Assembly: GCF_048159605.1 (NCBI RefSeq)
Contig: NZ_JBLREB010000002.1
Coordinates: 496,001 to 560,000 of the forward strand
Source of the DNA: Ectobacillus polymachus
GTDB taxonomy: Bacteria > Bacillota > Bacilli > Bacillales > Bacillaceae_G
DNA: 64,000 nt
Reading direction: 5' to 3'
Shown here piece by piece: positions 18,013-28,087 of this stretch. The stretch's first letter is position 1. Every line of letters starts with the position of its first letter. The notes beneath the pieces were generated by a model that did not search any database, was not told the origin of the DNA, and saw only the letters and a program-made list of their open reading frames with translations. Position numbers and translations under genes: made by a program.

Positions 18013-19233
18013 ATGCGTGTCTTAAGAAATGGAAGTAAGGAACTTATAAAAGATATTAATCGATTTAAAGTGTTAAATATTATACGTGAGCAACATCCAA
18101 TTAGTAGAATTGAAATTTCAAAACAAAGTGAATTAGGAGTTTCAACTCTTACTTACATCATAGAAGATTTAATGAATCAAGGTTTGATTCAAGAGGTAGG
18201 AGAATCTTCTTCTACGGGTGGGAGAAGAGCAAGGCTCATTAAATTCAATAAAGATTTCGGATCTGCTATAAGCGTGAAAATAGAAGAGGAACAGCTTTTG
18301 ATTGCACTTACAAATATGGATGCTGAAATTGTTGATATCAAAAAAATACCATTTAAAAGATACTCTTCTCCTGAGATTGTAGTAAATATTATTGAAGAAC
18401 AAATACCAAAAATTCTTGTAGAAAATAAAAAAGAGCTATCGAACTTACTTGGAATTGGTATTCTATCTTCGGGTTTAATAAATCGGCATAAGGGAATTAT
18501 TATTAGATCTTCAATGTTAAATTGGGAAAACGTACCAATAGCCGAAATGTTAAAAGAAAAATTAAAAGATATTCCAATATTTGTTGATAAAAATATTAAT
18601 GGATATGCTCTTGCAGAATTATGGAAAGGGGAAGGATTAGAAAGTAATGATTTTCTGGTAGTTTCAGTAGGAGCAGGATTAGGACTATCAATTGTAATTA
18701 GTAGAAAAATTAATTATGGCTCAATAGGTGGAGCCGGTGAGTTCGGACATACAACAATAGAAGTTAACGGATATTCGTGCCACTGTGGACAATTTGGTTG
18801 TTTAGAAATGTATGCATCAGAATTCTATTTTGAAAATAAAGGAAGAGAATTACTATCTCAATTTCCAAATACAACTTTAAAGAATTTCACTTTTGCTGAA
18901 GTAGCAAAACAAGCAGATCTTAAAGATGAGCTTGCTAACCAACTTCTAAAAGGAATGAGCCTTTATCTTGGATATGGTATTCGAAATCTCATTAATACTC
19001 TAAATCCCGATAAAATTGTGATGGCTGGAGAAGGAATGAAGTATTGTCATTTGTTTATAGACAAAGTAAATGATATTTCTCAAGATAATTTCTTCTCAAG
19101 GGCTGATATCCCAACTAATATTGTTCCATCAAAATTAAAGGATGACGCATGGTTAATAGGAGGAGCTTTACTGGCCATCAATCATATATTCCAAGTGCCA
19201 ATATATGAAGGAATGGAAGTAAATTTATTATAG
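18013..19233 (+). CDS. ROK-family (NagC/XylR type) transcriptional repressor
   Basis: 406 residues. An N-terminal winged helix (about 10-70, ISRIEISKQSELGVSTLTYII) is joined to a ROK sugar-binding fold. The latter has the zinc site CHCGQFGCLE near 258 and GGAGEFGHTTIE before it. It most likely senses a sugar and represses the operon it heads. ATG at 18013 is preferred (GAGGTG upstream) over GTG 18004. The downstream permease starts 16 bases after its stop. Orthologue by position of Listeria lmo0178 (recalled). Confidence 0.88.
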   Translation: MRVLRNGSKELIKDINRFKVLNIIREQHPISRIEISKQSELGVSTLTYIIEDLMNQGLIQEVGESSSTGGRRARLIKFNKDFGSAISVKIEEEQLLIALTNMDAEIVDIKKIPFKRYSSPEIVVNIIEEQIPKILVENKKELSNLLGIGILSSGLINRHKGIIIRSSMLNWENVPIAEMLKEKLKDIPIFVDKNINGYALAELWKGEGLESNDFLVVSVGAGLGLSIVISRKINYGSIGGAGEFGHTTIEVNGYSCHCGQFGCLEMYASEFYFENKGRELLSQFPNTTLKNFTFAEVAKQADLKDELANQLLKGMSLYLGYGIRNLINTLNPDKIVMAGEGMKYCHLFIDKVNDISQDNFFSRADIPTNIVPSKLKDDAWLIGGALLAINHIFQVPIYEGMEVNLL

Positions 19234-19248
19234 GAGGTGTGCGACATT

Positions 19249-20124
19249 ATGGTTGGTATGACAAAAAAGAGAACCTTGTTTTGGTTATGTATATTTTTAT
19301 TACCTAATTTACTTGGCTTTTTAATCTTCATAGCTATTCCTATATTATCGTCATTAGCAATCAGTTTTACAGATTGGAATCTAGTGGGATCAATCCATTT
19401 TATAGGCGCAAATAACTACATTAGGTTATTAAAAGATCCTGATTTTTGGCTATCATTTAAAAATACATTTTTATTTATAATAGGATATCTTCCGTTAGTA
19501 ATGATTCTTGGTTTAGGTTGTGCATTATTACTAAATCAAAAAATGAGGCTCACTGCATTTTTTCGGGCAACTTACTTCTTACCGGTAGTAACGAGCTGGG
19601 TTGCTGTATCTCTTGTTTGGAAATGGCTTTACAATCCTAACTACGGTTTAATTAACTATTTATTATCTCTAGTGGGTATAACTGGGCCGCATTGGCTAAC
19701 CGATCCCAAAACTGCGATGCTAGGAATCATATTTACAAGTGCTTGGAAAGATATAGGTTTCGTGATGGTTTTGTTCCTTGGTGGTTTACAAAACATCTCA
19801 CCATCATACTATGAAGCTGCTTCGATAGACGGAGCAAGTAAAATACGTATGTTTTGGAGCATTACATTACCACTTCTAGCGCCTACAACTTTCTTTGTTA
19901 CAATCATTTCCTTAATTAATTCGTTCCAAGTATTTGATCAAGTAATGATAATGACTGAAGGTGGACCTGGCGGTGCCACTACAGTATTAGTGCAAAACAT
20001 TTACAATCATGCTTTTCGTTATTTTGAAATGGGATATGCATCCGCAATGAGTTGGGTTCTCTTTATTGTAATATTCATTTTCACATTGATACAAATGAAG
20101 TTCCAAAACAAGGGGGTAAATTAA
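19249..20124 (+). CDS. Sugar ABC transporter permease, MalF/UgpA-like
   Basis: 291 residues with six hydrophobic segments and the EAA loop EAASIDGASKIRMFWSITLPLLAP near residue 190, which docks the ATPase. AGGAGG lies 11 bases before the ATG at 19249. It pairs with the next permease, whose GTG follows its stop codon directly. The cluster has no ATPase gene, so a shared MsmX/UgpC-type ATPase must energise it, as for most Bacillus CUT1 importers. Confidence 0.93.
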   Translation: MVGMTKKRTLFWLCIFLLPNLLGFLIFIAIPILSSLAISFTDWNLVGSIHFIGANNYIRLLKDPDFWLSFKNTFLFIIGYLPLVMILGLGCALLLNQKMRLTAFFRATYFLPVVTSWVAVSLVWKWLYNPNYGLINYLLSLVGITGPHWLTDPKTAMLGIIFTSAWKDIGFVMVLFLGGLQNISPSYYEAASIDGASKIRMFWSITLPLLAPTTFFVTIISLINSFQVFDQVMIMTEGGPGGATTVLVQNIYNHAFRYFEMGYASAMSWVLFIVIFIFTLIQMKFQNKGVN

Positions 20125-20979
20125 GTGAGTGGCTTAAGAAACATTAAAGGCAACAAGTCCTTGGACAGTATAAAAAAAATAATTTTTTATTTAGTCTTGT
20201 TTGCAGGCGCTTTCATAATGCTACTACCTTTTTTATGGATGGTTTCAACATCCTTTAAAACAAGTAGTGCTACAATGCTCCTTCCACCTGAATTTATTCC
20301 GAAAAATCCAACAATAGATAATTATCAACAAGTTACAGAGATGTTCCCGATGATGCGTTTTTTAGAAAACTCCTTATTGGTTGCAGTCCTTACAACTTTA
20401 GGACAAATCGTTTTTAGTACGATGGCAGGCTATGCGTTTGCAAGAATGCAATTTAAAGGAAGAGATAAATTATTTTTGCTATATCTTGCAACAATGATGG
20501 TTCCATCTCAGGTAACCATGATTCCTCAGTTCATATTAATGAAAGACTTTGGATGGTTAAATACTTATCAAGCATTAATTATTCCAGGAATGTTTGGAGT
20601 ATTTGGTACGTTTTTAATGCGTCAAGCGATGTTAAGTATTCCAAAAGAATTAGAGGAAGCAGCTTTCATGGATGGAGCAAACCATTTTATAGTATTTTTC
20701 AAAGTTTGCTTACCATTGGTAAAACCAGCCATTGCTACATTAGGGATTTTTACTTTTATGGCTTCATGGAACAACTTTTTGTGGCCGTTGATTGTTACTA
20801 GTTCAAGAGATTTAGCGACTTTACCACTTGGTTTATCACTCCTGCAAGGACGCTGGGGGACAAACTGGAGTTTGATGATGGCAGGAGTCGTAATTAGTGT
20901 TATTCCAATTTTAGCGGTTTACCTATTCGCTCAAAAATACTTTATCCAAGGTATGACAATGAGTGGAATGAAAGAATAA
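20125..20979 (+). CDS. Sugar ABC transporter permease, MalG-like
   Basis: 284 residues from GTG, abutting the previous stop, with AAGGGGG upstream. Six membrane segments and the EAA loop EEAAFMDGANHFIVFFKVCLPLVKPA near residue 180 identify the second CUT1 permease. It forms the import channel with the preceding protein. Confidence 0.93.
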   Translation: MSGLRNIKGNKSLDSIKKIIFYLVLFAGAFIMLLPFLWMVSTSFKTSSATMLLPPEFIPKNPTIDNYQQVTEMFPMMRFLENSLLVAVLTTLGQIVFSTMAGYAFARMQFKGRDKLFLLYLATMMVPSQVTMIPQFILMKDFGWLNTYQALIIPGMFGVFGTFLMRQAMLSIPKELEEAAFMDGANHFIVFFKVCLPLVKPAIATLGIFTFMASWNNFLWPLIVTSSRDLATLPLGLSLLQGRWGTNWSLMMAGVVISVIPILAVYLFAQKYFIQGMTMSGMKE

Positions 20980-21004
20980 TAAAAAAAAGATAGGAGAGGT
21001 TAAA

Positions 21005-22276
21005 ATGAAGTTAAAAAGATTATTAGCTTTATCAGTTATTGCTTTAATGGTTTTTGCAGTAACAGGCTGTTCTTCTTCGAGTAAAGGAAATCAAGGTGCA
21101 GCAGGTGGAAAAACGGTAATTAATTATTTCAGCTTCTCTGCAACACCTGATCATGAAAAACAGCTAGATCAAATGATTCAGGCTTTTGAAAAGAAAAATC
21201 CTAACATTAAGGTCAATTCCGAATTAGTAAGTTACAATGATTACTTTACAAAATTACAAACCCGTATAGCGGGTGGGCAAGCACCGGATGTGTTTGAACT
21301 AAATTATGAAAACTTTGTACAGTATGCATCAAAAGGGACGCTAGCAGATTTATCTGGATTTATAAATAATGACAAAGAATTTAAGCCTGATCAATTTAAT
21401 CAGCAGGCATATAAAGCTTTTCAGTATAATGGAAAACAATATGGAATGGTTGAAAGCTTTTCAAATGTATTAACATTCTATAACAAAGATTTATTTGATA
21501 AAGCGGGAGTTTCATATCCAACAGCTGATTGGACATGGAATGATGAAGTTGCAGCAGCAAAAAAATTAACAGATTCTAAAAATAAAGTATGGGGAACGTA
21601 TGCTCCAGTTACAATGAATGAATTTTATAAAGTTGCAGCACAAAATGGAGGTCAAATTTTTGATAAAAATGGAGATGTAACCATAAACAGTCCTCAAAAC
21701 TTAGAGGCACTTACTTACATGGTTGATAAAGTTAATAAATATAAAATATCTCCATCACCAGCTGATTTATCTGGACAAACACCAGAGGATTTATTCAAGA
21801 ACGGTAAATTAGCAATTCTTCATACAGGTATTTGGGAGTTTGACGCATTCAAGGATGTTCCATTTAAATGGGATGTTCAACTAGAAGCAAGTAATACACA
21901 AAAAGCACATAATTTCTTTGCTAACGGTCTCGTAGTTTCAAAAGATTCTAAAGTCCAAGAGGCAGCATATAAATTTGCAGAATTTATGAGTGCAAGTGAA
22001 GACGTAGCTAAAACTCGTATAGATTCTTCTTGGGAATTACCAGCCATTACAAATAATGATATTTTGAAACCATACTTTGAAAAAACACCACCAGCTAATA
22101 AAAAAGCTGTTTTTGAAGCATTAAATTCTCTAGTTTTACCTCCGGTCGTCGAAAACTGGAGTAAGATTAGTGATGCAACAGATAAAGAATTTCAAAAAGC
22201 ATTAAATGGTGAGGAAACATCTAAACAAGCCTTAGAAACTTTAAATTCTGAGTATAAGGGACTACTTAATAAATAA
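21005..22276 (+). CDS. Sugar-binding lipoprotein of the ABC importer
   Basis: 423 residues with a lipoprotein signal (MKLKRLLALSVIALMVF and lipobox AVTGC) placing the lipid-bearing Cys near residue 22. The mature part is a family 1 solute-binding protein with YFSFSATPDHEKQLD, GQAPDVFELN and the C-terminal helices typical of oligosaccharide receptors. It captures the ligand outside the membrane for the two permeases. By gene order it is the counterpart of Listeria Lmo0181, reported to bind cycloalternan (recalled); the ligand here is inferred. Confidence 0.92.
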   Translation: MKLKRLLALSVIALMVFAVTGCSSSSKGNQGAAGGKTVINYFSFSATPDHEKQLDQMIQAFEKKNPNIKVNSELVSYNDYFTKLQTRIAGGQAPDVFELNYENFVQYASKGTLADLSGFINNDKEFKPDQFNQQAYKAFQYNGKQYGMVESFSNVLTFYNKDLFDKAGVSYPTADWTWNDEVAAAKKLTDSKNKVWGTYAPVTMNEFYKVAAQNGGQIFDKNGDVTINSPQNLEALTYMVDKVNKYKISPSPADLSGQTPEDLFKNGKLAILHTGIWEFDAFKDVPFKWDVQLEASNTQKAHNFFANGLVVSKDSKVQEAAYKFAEFMSASEDVAKTRIDSSWELPAITNNDILKPYFEKTPPANKKAVFEALNSLVLPPVVENWSKISDATDKEFQKALNGEETSKQALETLNSEYKGLLNK

Positions 22277-22298
22277 CCATACACTCTATAAAAATGAA

Positions 22299-22337
22299 AA
22301 AAGGATATAGGTGGGTTCTCGGCGCTTATATCCTTTT
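22299..22337 (+). terminator. Intercistronic hairpin after the binding-protein gene
   Basis: AAAAGGATATA pairs with TATATCCTTTT across a 17-base loop, between the binding-protein stop and the next start. It may attenuate transcription or protect the upstream message, so that binding protein is made in excess of the enzymes. Confidence 0.7.
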
Positions 22338-22356
22338 CCATGAGAGGGAGTTCAGA

Positions 22357-25300
22357 ATGACACAAGTGAATTACTTTACAAAATTACTTAACGCATACCT
22401 TGAGCAACTAAAGGGGAACCATGTGGAAGTAGAAAAATTACTATTAAGTAAGCAACCTAATATAAAACAAGACTCTTTTTTCAACATAGCAACATGGGTA
22501 TGGATTCTACAAAAACAAATTTCTTTACAACCATATACCTCCCAATTAACTAAAATTGATTATATTCCCTTCATTGATTATCTAGTAGAGGAATGGTCGA
22601 TGCCTCATCAAAGAATATGGGGAGATGAAAGATCAGATATCTATCTTTCAAATCTAGCAATGTCATATGCTGCTTTGCTTGAAACAAAGAATGTCAGAAA
22701 TCATTTTTCTGTACAGAAAACAATGACGAAGATTAGGGATTATGTTTTCGATAATTTACTTTCGGGCGGTTGTGTATTAAATGGTGTGAATGAGCGAAGT
22801 ATAGCCGTAGATGAACTACTATCAGTCATTCCTTATGGACTATTTTCTCCTGAAGACTTGATTATAGTTGAGGCGGTACAGAAAATGTCAGTTCAATTAG
22901 ACAATGGAAAAGGCTTGTTGCCATTTGTAGGTGCGAAAACTATATCTCCCGCCGCAGCCGCTATGTTTGCACTTTATTACTTAGAAAAATCGGATCGTGA
23001 TAAAGCATTTCATTATTCGGAATTAGCACGTGAAAGTAGCGAAATCGATGAATTGGCAGTTGTTATTTTAGCTATTTATGATTTTTATGTAACAGAAGGA
23101 ACGGAGGAAAGAGACAAAATTGTACACATGCCATACGGCCATGGAAATGTGTACATTCCACAAATAACAGAGCGTATGCCACATTTTCCTACGTTAGAGG
23201 ATTCCCTTCAGTTAACTTGTCAAGTAGTTACTAATGAGTTAGTAGAATCGGTTACGGTAAAGATTGAAAACGAATCGAAAACCTGGGAATTAGAAGAAAT
23301 ATTAAAACCTATTGTTAAAAACAATACACAAGTGTACGAACAAAAACTAGCACCTCTTCCTTACCATGAAAAATATCAATATTATTTTGTTGCAACATTA
23401 AGTAACGGAGAGCAGCTATTGTCGGAACGTTTTGAAGTGTCAACATTAGAAGTACACAAAGTTCGCCATTTTAATTTGATTCAACAAACAGACAATCAGT
23501 TGTTGTTATCATTTGGGGAGGGCGAAAAAAATTATGGTTTATCATTTTCATTTAGAGATTGTGGTTTGGATATTAGCTTACAACAAAATGTTCTGATAAA
23601 GGCTGACAGAGTTACTAATACGAAATCTACTTCATTGCAATGTGGAGAATATATCTTAAAAGTGATTCTAGATAAAACAATAATTGAAATTTACAAAGGT
23701 GGAGAAAGAATTCTCGCAACTCATCCATTGTATACTCCAATCGAATGGAAGACGGATGTAAATGAGCAGGTTAAAGAATTTGTCATTCATTGGTTTAGTC
23801 CAGAAACTGAGCAGTTTTATGGATTTGGAGAACGTTATAATTCAACAGAGCAACGCGGACAGCTGATTGATTGTTTTGTTTACAATCAATATCGTGATCA
23901 GGGTACGAGAACGTATATGCCAATACCGTTTTATATGACAAACTCAGGATACGGTTGTTTTGTTAATACAAATTTATATACAAAATTTGATATTGCAAGA
24001 GAATTAAAAGATAAATGTTCGATTACTATAGAGCAGGTTCCTCATATTCCTGAAACTAAGTTGCATTTTTATTTTGGAAATTATAAAGAGAACATTCAGG
24101 CCTTTACGAATGATACAGGTAAACCAAAAATGATTCCTGCTTGGGCTTTAGGACCATGGATGTCAAGTAATAATTGGGATAGAGAATCAATTGTGATAAA
24201 GGAAGTAGAAGTAACAAACAAACATCAAATTCCAGCAACTGTTCTCGTTCTTGAACAGTGGAGTGATGAGACCACTTATTACATGTTTAATGATGCTGAA
24301 TATATGCTAAAGGCTCCAAGTGAAAGCTATAGCTATAAAGAAATAAATTTTCCAGAATGGGGTAGATGGCCGAATCCGAAAGGAATGATTGACTATCTTC
24401 ATGATAATGGCTTAAAACTTATTCTTTGGCAAATTCCAATTCAAAAATATTTAAACAAACAGCAACATCCCCTTAAAGATCAAGATGAAGCGTATATGAT
24501 TGAAAAAGGGTATGTTGTAAAAAATGAAGATGGTTCACCTTATCGCATTCCGGAAAACTGGTTTACTGGAAGCTTAATAATGGATTTTAGTAATAAAGAA
24601 GGTTGTGAATGGTGGTTTAAGAAACGTCAATATTTAATTGATATTGGAATAGATGGTTTTAAAACTGATGGTGGTGAATTTGTATTCGGGAAAAATCTGA
24701 AATTTGCAAATGGTCAAACAGGTAGTGAAATGCGGAATCAATATCCGAATGATTATATTTCAGCTTATTTTAATTTTGCCCAACAAAATAAAGGTATTAC
24801 ATTTAGTCGAGCTGGTTATGCTGGAGCACAAAATTTTCCGGCACATTGGGCAGGAGATGAACGCTCTACGTTTGCTGCATTTAAACGCTCTTTAATAGCA
24901 GGTATAAATGCAGGTTTAGCAGGAATACCTTTCTGGAGCTGGGATTTGGCTGGATTCAACGGGGATATCCCATCAGCTGAACTATTTATGCGTTCTGCAG
25001 CGATGGCAGCATTTTGTCCGATTATGCAGTACCATGCTGAGAGTAAAGGAGAATTTAATCAAGATCGTACTCCCTGGAATATTGCGGAAAGAACAGGACA
25101 AGACGAGGTAATTGATGTATATCGCTTCTTTGCAAATGTCCGTATGAATCTTTTACCGTATATTTATCAAGAAGCCCAAAAGGCAAGTGAATCAGGTTTG
25201 CCAATGATGAGAGCGCTAATGGTTGATTATCCAGATGATGTTAGGGGCCGTGGATTATATGATGAATATCTTTTTGGAGAATCACTATTGGTTGCTCCCA

Positions 25301-25710
25301 TAATTGAAGAAGGAGCAGTAACAAGGAATGTATATCTACCCGAAGGTACTTGGTTTGATTTTTGGACAAATAAGAAAATCAAAGGACCAATCATGATTCG
25401 TGTGAATGCTCAGGTGAATCAAATTCCTGTATTTGTAAAAGCAAATCGAATATTATTATTAAATGTGGCAAAAAGTAAGCAATTAGGTTCTTGGGTAGGA
25501 AATGATATAACTAGCTATAAAACACCATTATGCAAGATTTACTGTGATGGTACATTTGAACAGAAACTTATAGATCACCTTGGAAATCAAGTTTTCATAT
25601 CGGTTCACGAGGAAGAAGAAGAGATTGTAATTAAAGTTAATGGTGAAATAGATAGCCTGGAATTTGAAATAGTTGGAATTAATAAATCTGCGAGAATCAT
25701 TCAACATTGA
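22357..25710 (+). CDS. Large GH31 alpha-glucosidase, cycloalternan-degrading-enzyme type
   Basis: 1117 residues from ATG 22357 (GAGGGAG upstream; an earlier in-frame ATG lies inside the hairpin). No signal peptide, so it acts in the cytoplasm. About 270 residues of a helical N-terminal domain precede a beta domain and the GH31 barrel. Nucleophile Asp sits in DGFKTDGGEF near 770 and the acid/base Asp in WAGDERS near 834. The unusual extra domain, the TDGGE form of the nucleophile motif and the neighbours resemble Listeria Lmo0182 (about 1,090 residues, recalled), which opens the cyclic tetrasaccharide cycloalternan. Activity is inferred. Confidence 0.85.
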   Translation: MTQVNYFTKLLNAYLEQLKGNHVEVEKLLLSKQPNIKQDSFFNIATWVWILQKQISLQPYTSQLTKIDYIPFIDYLVEEWSMPHQRIWGDERSDIYLSNLAMSYAALLETKNVRNHFSVQKTMTKIRDYVFDNLLSGGCVLNGVNERSIAVDELLSVIPYGLFSPEDLIIVEAVQKMSVQLDNGKGLLPFVGAKTISPAAAAMFALYYLEKSDRDKAFHYSELARESSEIDELAVVILAIYDFYVTEGTEERDKIVHMPYGHGNVYIPQITERMPHFPTLEDSLQLTCQVVTNELVESVTVKIENESKTWELEEILKPIVKNNTQVYEQKLAPLPYHEKYQYYFVATLSNGEQLLSERFEVSTLEVHKVRHFNLIQQTDNQLLLSFGEGEKNYGLSFSFRDCGLDISLQQNVLIKADRVTNTKSTSLQCGEYILKVILDKTIIEIYKGGERILATHPLYTPIEWKTDVNEQVKEFVIHWFSPETEQFYGFGERYNSTEQRGQLIDCFVYNQYRDQGTRTYMPIPFYMTNSGYGCFVNTNLYTKFDIARELKDKCSITIEQVPHIPETKLHFYFGNYKENIQAFTNDTGKPKMIPAWALGPWMSSNNWDRESIVIKEVEVTNKHQIPATVLVLEQWSDETTYYMFNDAEYMLKAPSESYSYKEINFPEWGRWPNPKGMIDYLHDNGLKLILWQIPIQKYLNKQQHPLKDQDEAYMIEKGYVVKNEDGSPYRIPENWFTGSLIMDFSNKEGCEWWFKKRQYLIDIGIDGFKTDGGEFVFGKNLKFANGQTGSEMRNQYPNDYISAYFNFAQQNKGITFSRAGYAGAQNFPAHWAGDERSTFAAFKRSLIAGINAGLAGIPFWSWDLAGFNGDIPSAELFMRSAAMAAFCPIMQYHAESKGEFNQDRTPWNIAERTGQDEVIDVYRFFANVRMNLLPYIYQEAQKASESGLPMMRALMVDYPDDVRGRGLYDEYLFGESLLVAPIIEEGAVTRNVYLPEGTWFDFWTNKKIKGPIMIRVNAQVNQIPVFVKANRILLLNVAKSKQLGSWVGNDITSYKTPLCKIYCDGTFEQKLIDHLGNQVFISVHEEEEEIVIKVNGEIDSLEFEIVGINKSARIIQH

Positions 25711-25798
25711 TTAATAATTCATATTGATCCAGTTAACAATCCATCGTAATTTTAAAAATTATCATTTATTGTCAAAAAAGGGAAATGGAGGTATTTCT

Positions 25799-28057
25799 AT
25801 GTTAGATACAACAAGTCATGCAATTTTACCTTCAAAAGTAAATAAAAAAGCAGATGTCTGTCATGCGATAACTTCCATTCAATCATTTGAATGGGATGGG
25901 AAAGTATTAACAGGTACCCTGTCAAAAGGAACATTTTGTCTCTATCTCGTTAATGAGAAGACAATACGATTTATTCTAAATCCTTTTGGAGAAGTTAATC
26001 GTACCCCATCAATAGCAGCAATTGGTGATGTTGGGTGTATGTCAGGATCCCTTGTAGAAATAGATGATGCGATTTTACTTCAATTTGGTATTAATGAGTT
26101 AATTATAAAAAAACAATCTTTTGGATTAACTGTTAAAAAAGAGGGACAAGTAATATTTCAAACAGCTAATCCTTCAATTGCTTATAATTCAGCAAAACAT
26201 ATATTTTTTTCAATAAAAAAGAATCCTGACTCTCCTATTTATGGTTTAGGTGAAAAAAGCGGATTTATAAACAAAAATGGCTCAAAGATTAGTAATTGGA
26301 ATACGGATGTATACTCTCCACACAATAAAGATACAGTAGAACTTTATCAATCTATTCCACTAGCTATAATACATGATCAAACTAAAACAACCGGAATCTT
26401 CTTTGATAATTCCTATCGTACAGAGTTTGATATGCAGACATATCGTGATCAAATGTCAATTATGGCTGAAGGTGGGCAAGTAAACACATATATCATATTA
26501 GGACAAGATCTCAAAGAGACTGTCATGTTATATACAAACCTTACTGGTAGAACACCCTTACCTCCGAAATGGTCACTTGGTTATCATCAGTCGCGGTATA
26601 GTTATACCTCTCAAGATGAAGTTATGCAAGTTGTCCATCAATTTAAAAACATGGAAATTCCTTTAGATTGCGTGTTCTTGGATATTCATTACATGGACGA
26701 TTATCGGGTCTTTACTTTTGATGAAGACAAATTCCCTCAGTATAAAGAAATGATAGCGGAACTTGCCCGACAAAATATTGATATAGTTCCAATAGTTGAT
26801 CCTGGAATAAAAAAGGATGTTGATTATTCGGTTTATAGAGAAGGAATTGAAAAGGGTTATTTCTGTAAATACCTAGAGGGTGAAGTATATTTAGGTGAAG
26901 TTTGGCCAGGAGTAAGTGCTTTTCCAGATTTTTTTAATAGTACAGTTCAAGAATGGTGGGGCGAACTTCATCGTTTTTATACAGAATTGGGTATTAGAGG
27001 AATATGGAATGACATGAACGAGCCTTCTGTTTTTAATGAAACAAAAACAATGGATTTAAATGTTATTCATAATAGAGATGGAAAGAAGATTACTCATAAT
27101 GAAGGACATAATTTGTTTGGTTTATATATGAGTAAAGCTACGTTTGAAGGATTACAGAAACAGTTAGGGAACGGTCGACCATTTTCTTTGACAAGAGCAG
27201 GCTATGCAGGTGTTCAAAGATATTCAGCTGTATGGACTGGAGATAACCGCAGCTATTGGGAGCATTTGGAGATGTCTTTACCCATGATTATGAATCTTGG
27301 AATGTCGGGAGTTGCATTAGCTGGTGCAGATGTTGGTGGCTTTTCATCAGATACAACTCCAGAATTACTAATTCGCTGGACACAAGTTGGAGCCTTTCTT
27401 CCATATTTTCGTAATCATAGTGTACAAGATTCTATTTATCAAGAGCCATGGGCATTTGGAGAAAAAACATTAGTTTCGGTTAAAAAATATATAGAATTAC
27501 GTTATCGGTTTATGCCATATTTATATACTATATTTCATGAAGCAGAACAAACAGGACTTCCTGTTGTTCGCCCATTAGTTATGGAATATCCTAGTGATCC
27601 GGAGACATTCCAATGCAGTGATGAATTTCTTTTAGGAAGTCAGGTATTGATTGCTCCTATTCTTCGTCCAGGTAAAAGTCATCGTTCCGTATATTTACCA
27701 GAAGGTAGTTGGTACGATTTTTGGACAGAGCAAAAGTACGAAGGGGGTCAATACCATTTAATATCTGCGGATTTAGATATACTACCAATATTCATTAAAG
27801 CAGGGACCATATTACCTTTAGGAACACCTGTTAAAAATACGAAAGAAAATCAAGATATAGAATTGCAAATTTATTATTCTGAGGAAGATATGATTGGGTA
27901 TTTGTATGAAGATGATGGTTATTCATATAATTACCGAGATAAGCAGTTTAGTTTCACTACTTTTAAAATAAAAGAAGGTCAACTTAATATTGAAAGGGAA
28001 GGACAACTTTCCAAATTAGCTTCCATTAAAAGTACAAGATTAATCGGTGAAATTTAA
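25799..28057 (+). CDS. GH31 alpha-glucosidase
   Basis: 752 residues from ATG 25799 (TGGAGGT upstream). Cytoplasmic. An N-terminal beta-sandwich is followed by a (beta/alpha)8 barrel with nucleophile in WNDMNEPSVF near 404 and acid/base in WTGDNRSYW near 481, then C-terminal beta domains. It releases glucose from non-reducing ends of alpha-linked oligosaccharides. Closely spaced after the first GH31 gene, it corresponds by order to Lmo0183. Confidence 0.92.
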   Translation: MLDTTSHAILPSKVNKKADVCHAITSIQSFEWDGKVLTGTLSKGTFCLYLVNEKTIRFILNPFGEVNRTPSIAAIGDVGCMSGSLVEIDDAILLQFGINELIIKKQSFGLTVKKEGQVIFQTANPSIAYNSAKHIFFSIKKNPDSPIYGLGEKSGFINKNGSKISNWNTDVYSPHNKDTVELYQSIPLAIIHDQTKTTGIFFDNSYRTEFDMQTYRDQMSIMAEGGQVNTYIILGQDLKETVMLYTNLTGRTPLPPKWSLGYHQSRYSYTSQDEVMQVVHQFKNMEIPLDCVFLDIHYMDDYRVFTFDEDKFPQYKEMIAELARQNIDIVPIVDPGIKKDVDYSVYREGIEKGYFCKYLEGEVYLGEVWPGVSAFPDFFNSTVQEWWGELHRFYTELGIRGIWNDMNEPSVFNETKTMDLNVIHNRDGKKITHNEGHNLFGLYMSKATFEGLQKQLGNGRPFSLTRAGYAGVQRYSAVWTGDNRSYWEHLEMSLPMIMNLGMSGVALAGADVGGFSSDTTPELLIRWTQVGAFLPYFRNHSVQDSIYQEPWAFGEKTLVSVKKYIELRYRFMPYLYTIFHEAEQTGLPVVRPLVMEYPSDPETFQCSDEFLLGSQVLIAPILRPGKSHRSVYLPEGSWYDFWTEQKYEGGQYHLISADLDILPIFIKAGTILPLGTPVKNTKENQDIELQIYYSEEDMIGYLYEDDGYSYNYRDKQFSFTTFKIKEGQLNIEREGQLSKLASIKSTRLIGEI

Positions 28058-28087
28058 TAAATAAAAACAAGTAGAGGATGTAATATA

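Noticed and set aside
22294..22356. Earlier ATG for the large GH31 enzyme
   Set aside because: The codons lie inside the intercistronic hairpin and no ribosome site precedes them; GAGGGAG serves ATG 22357.
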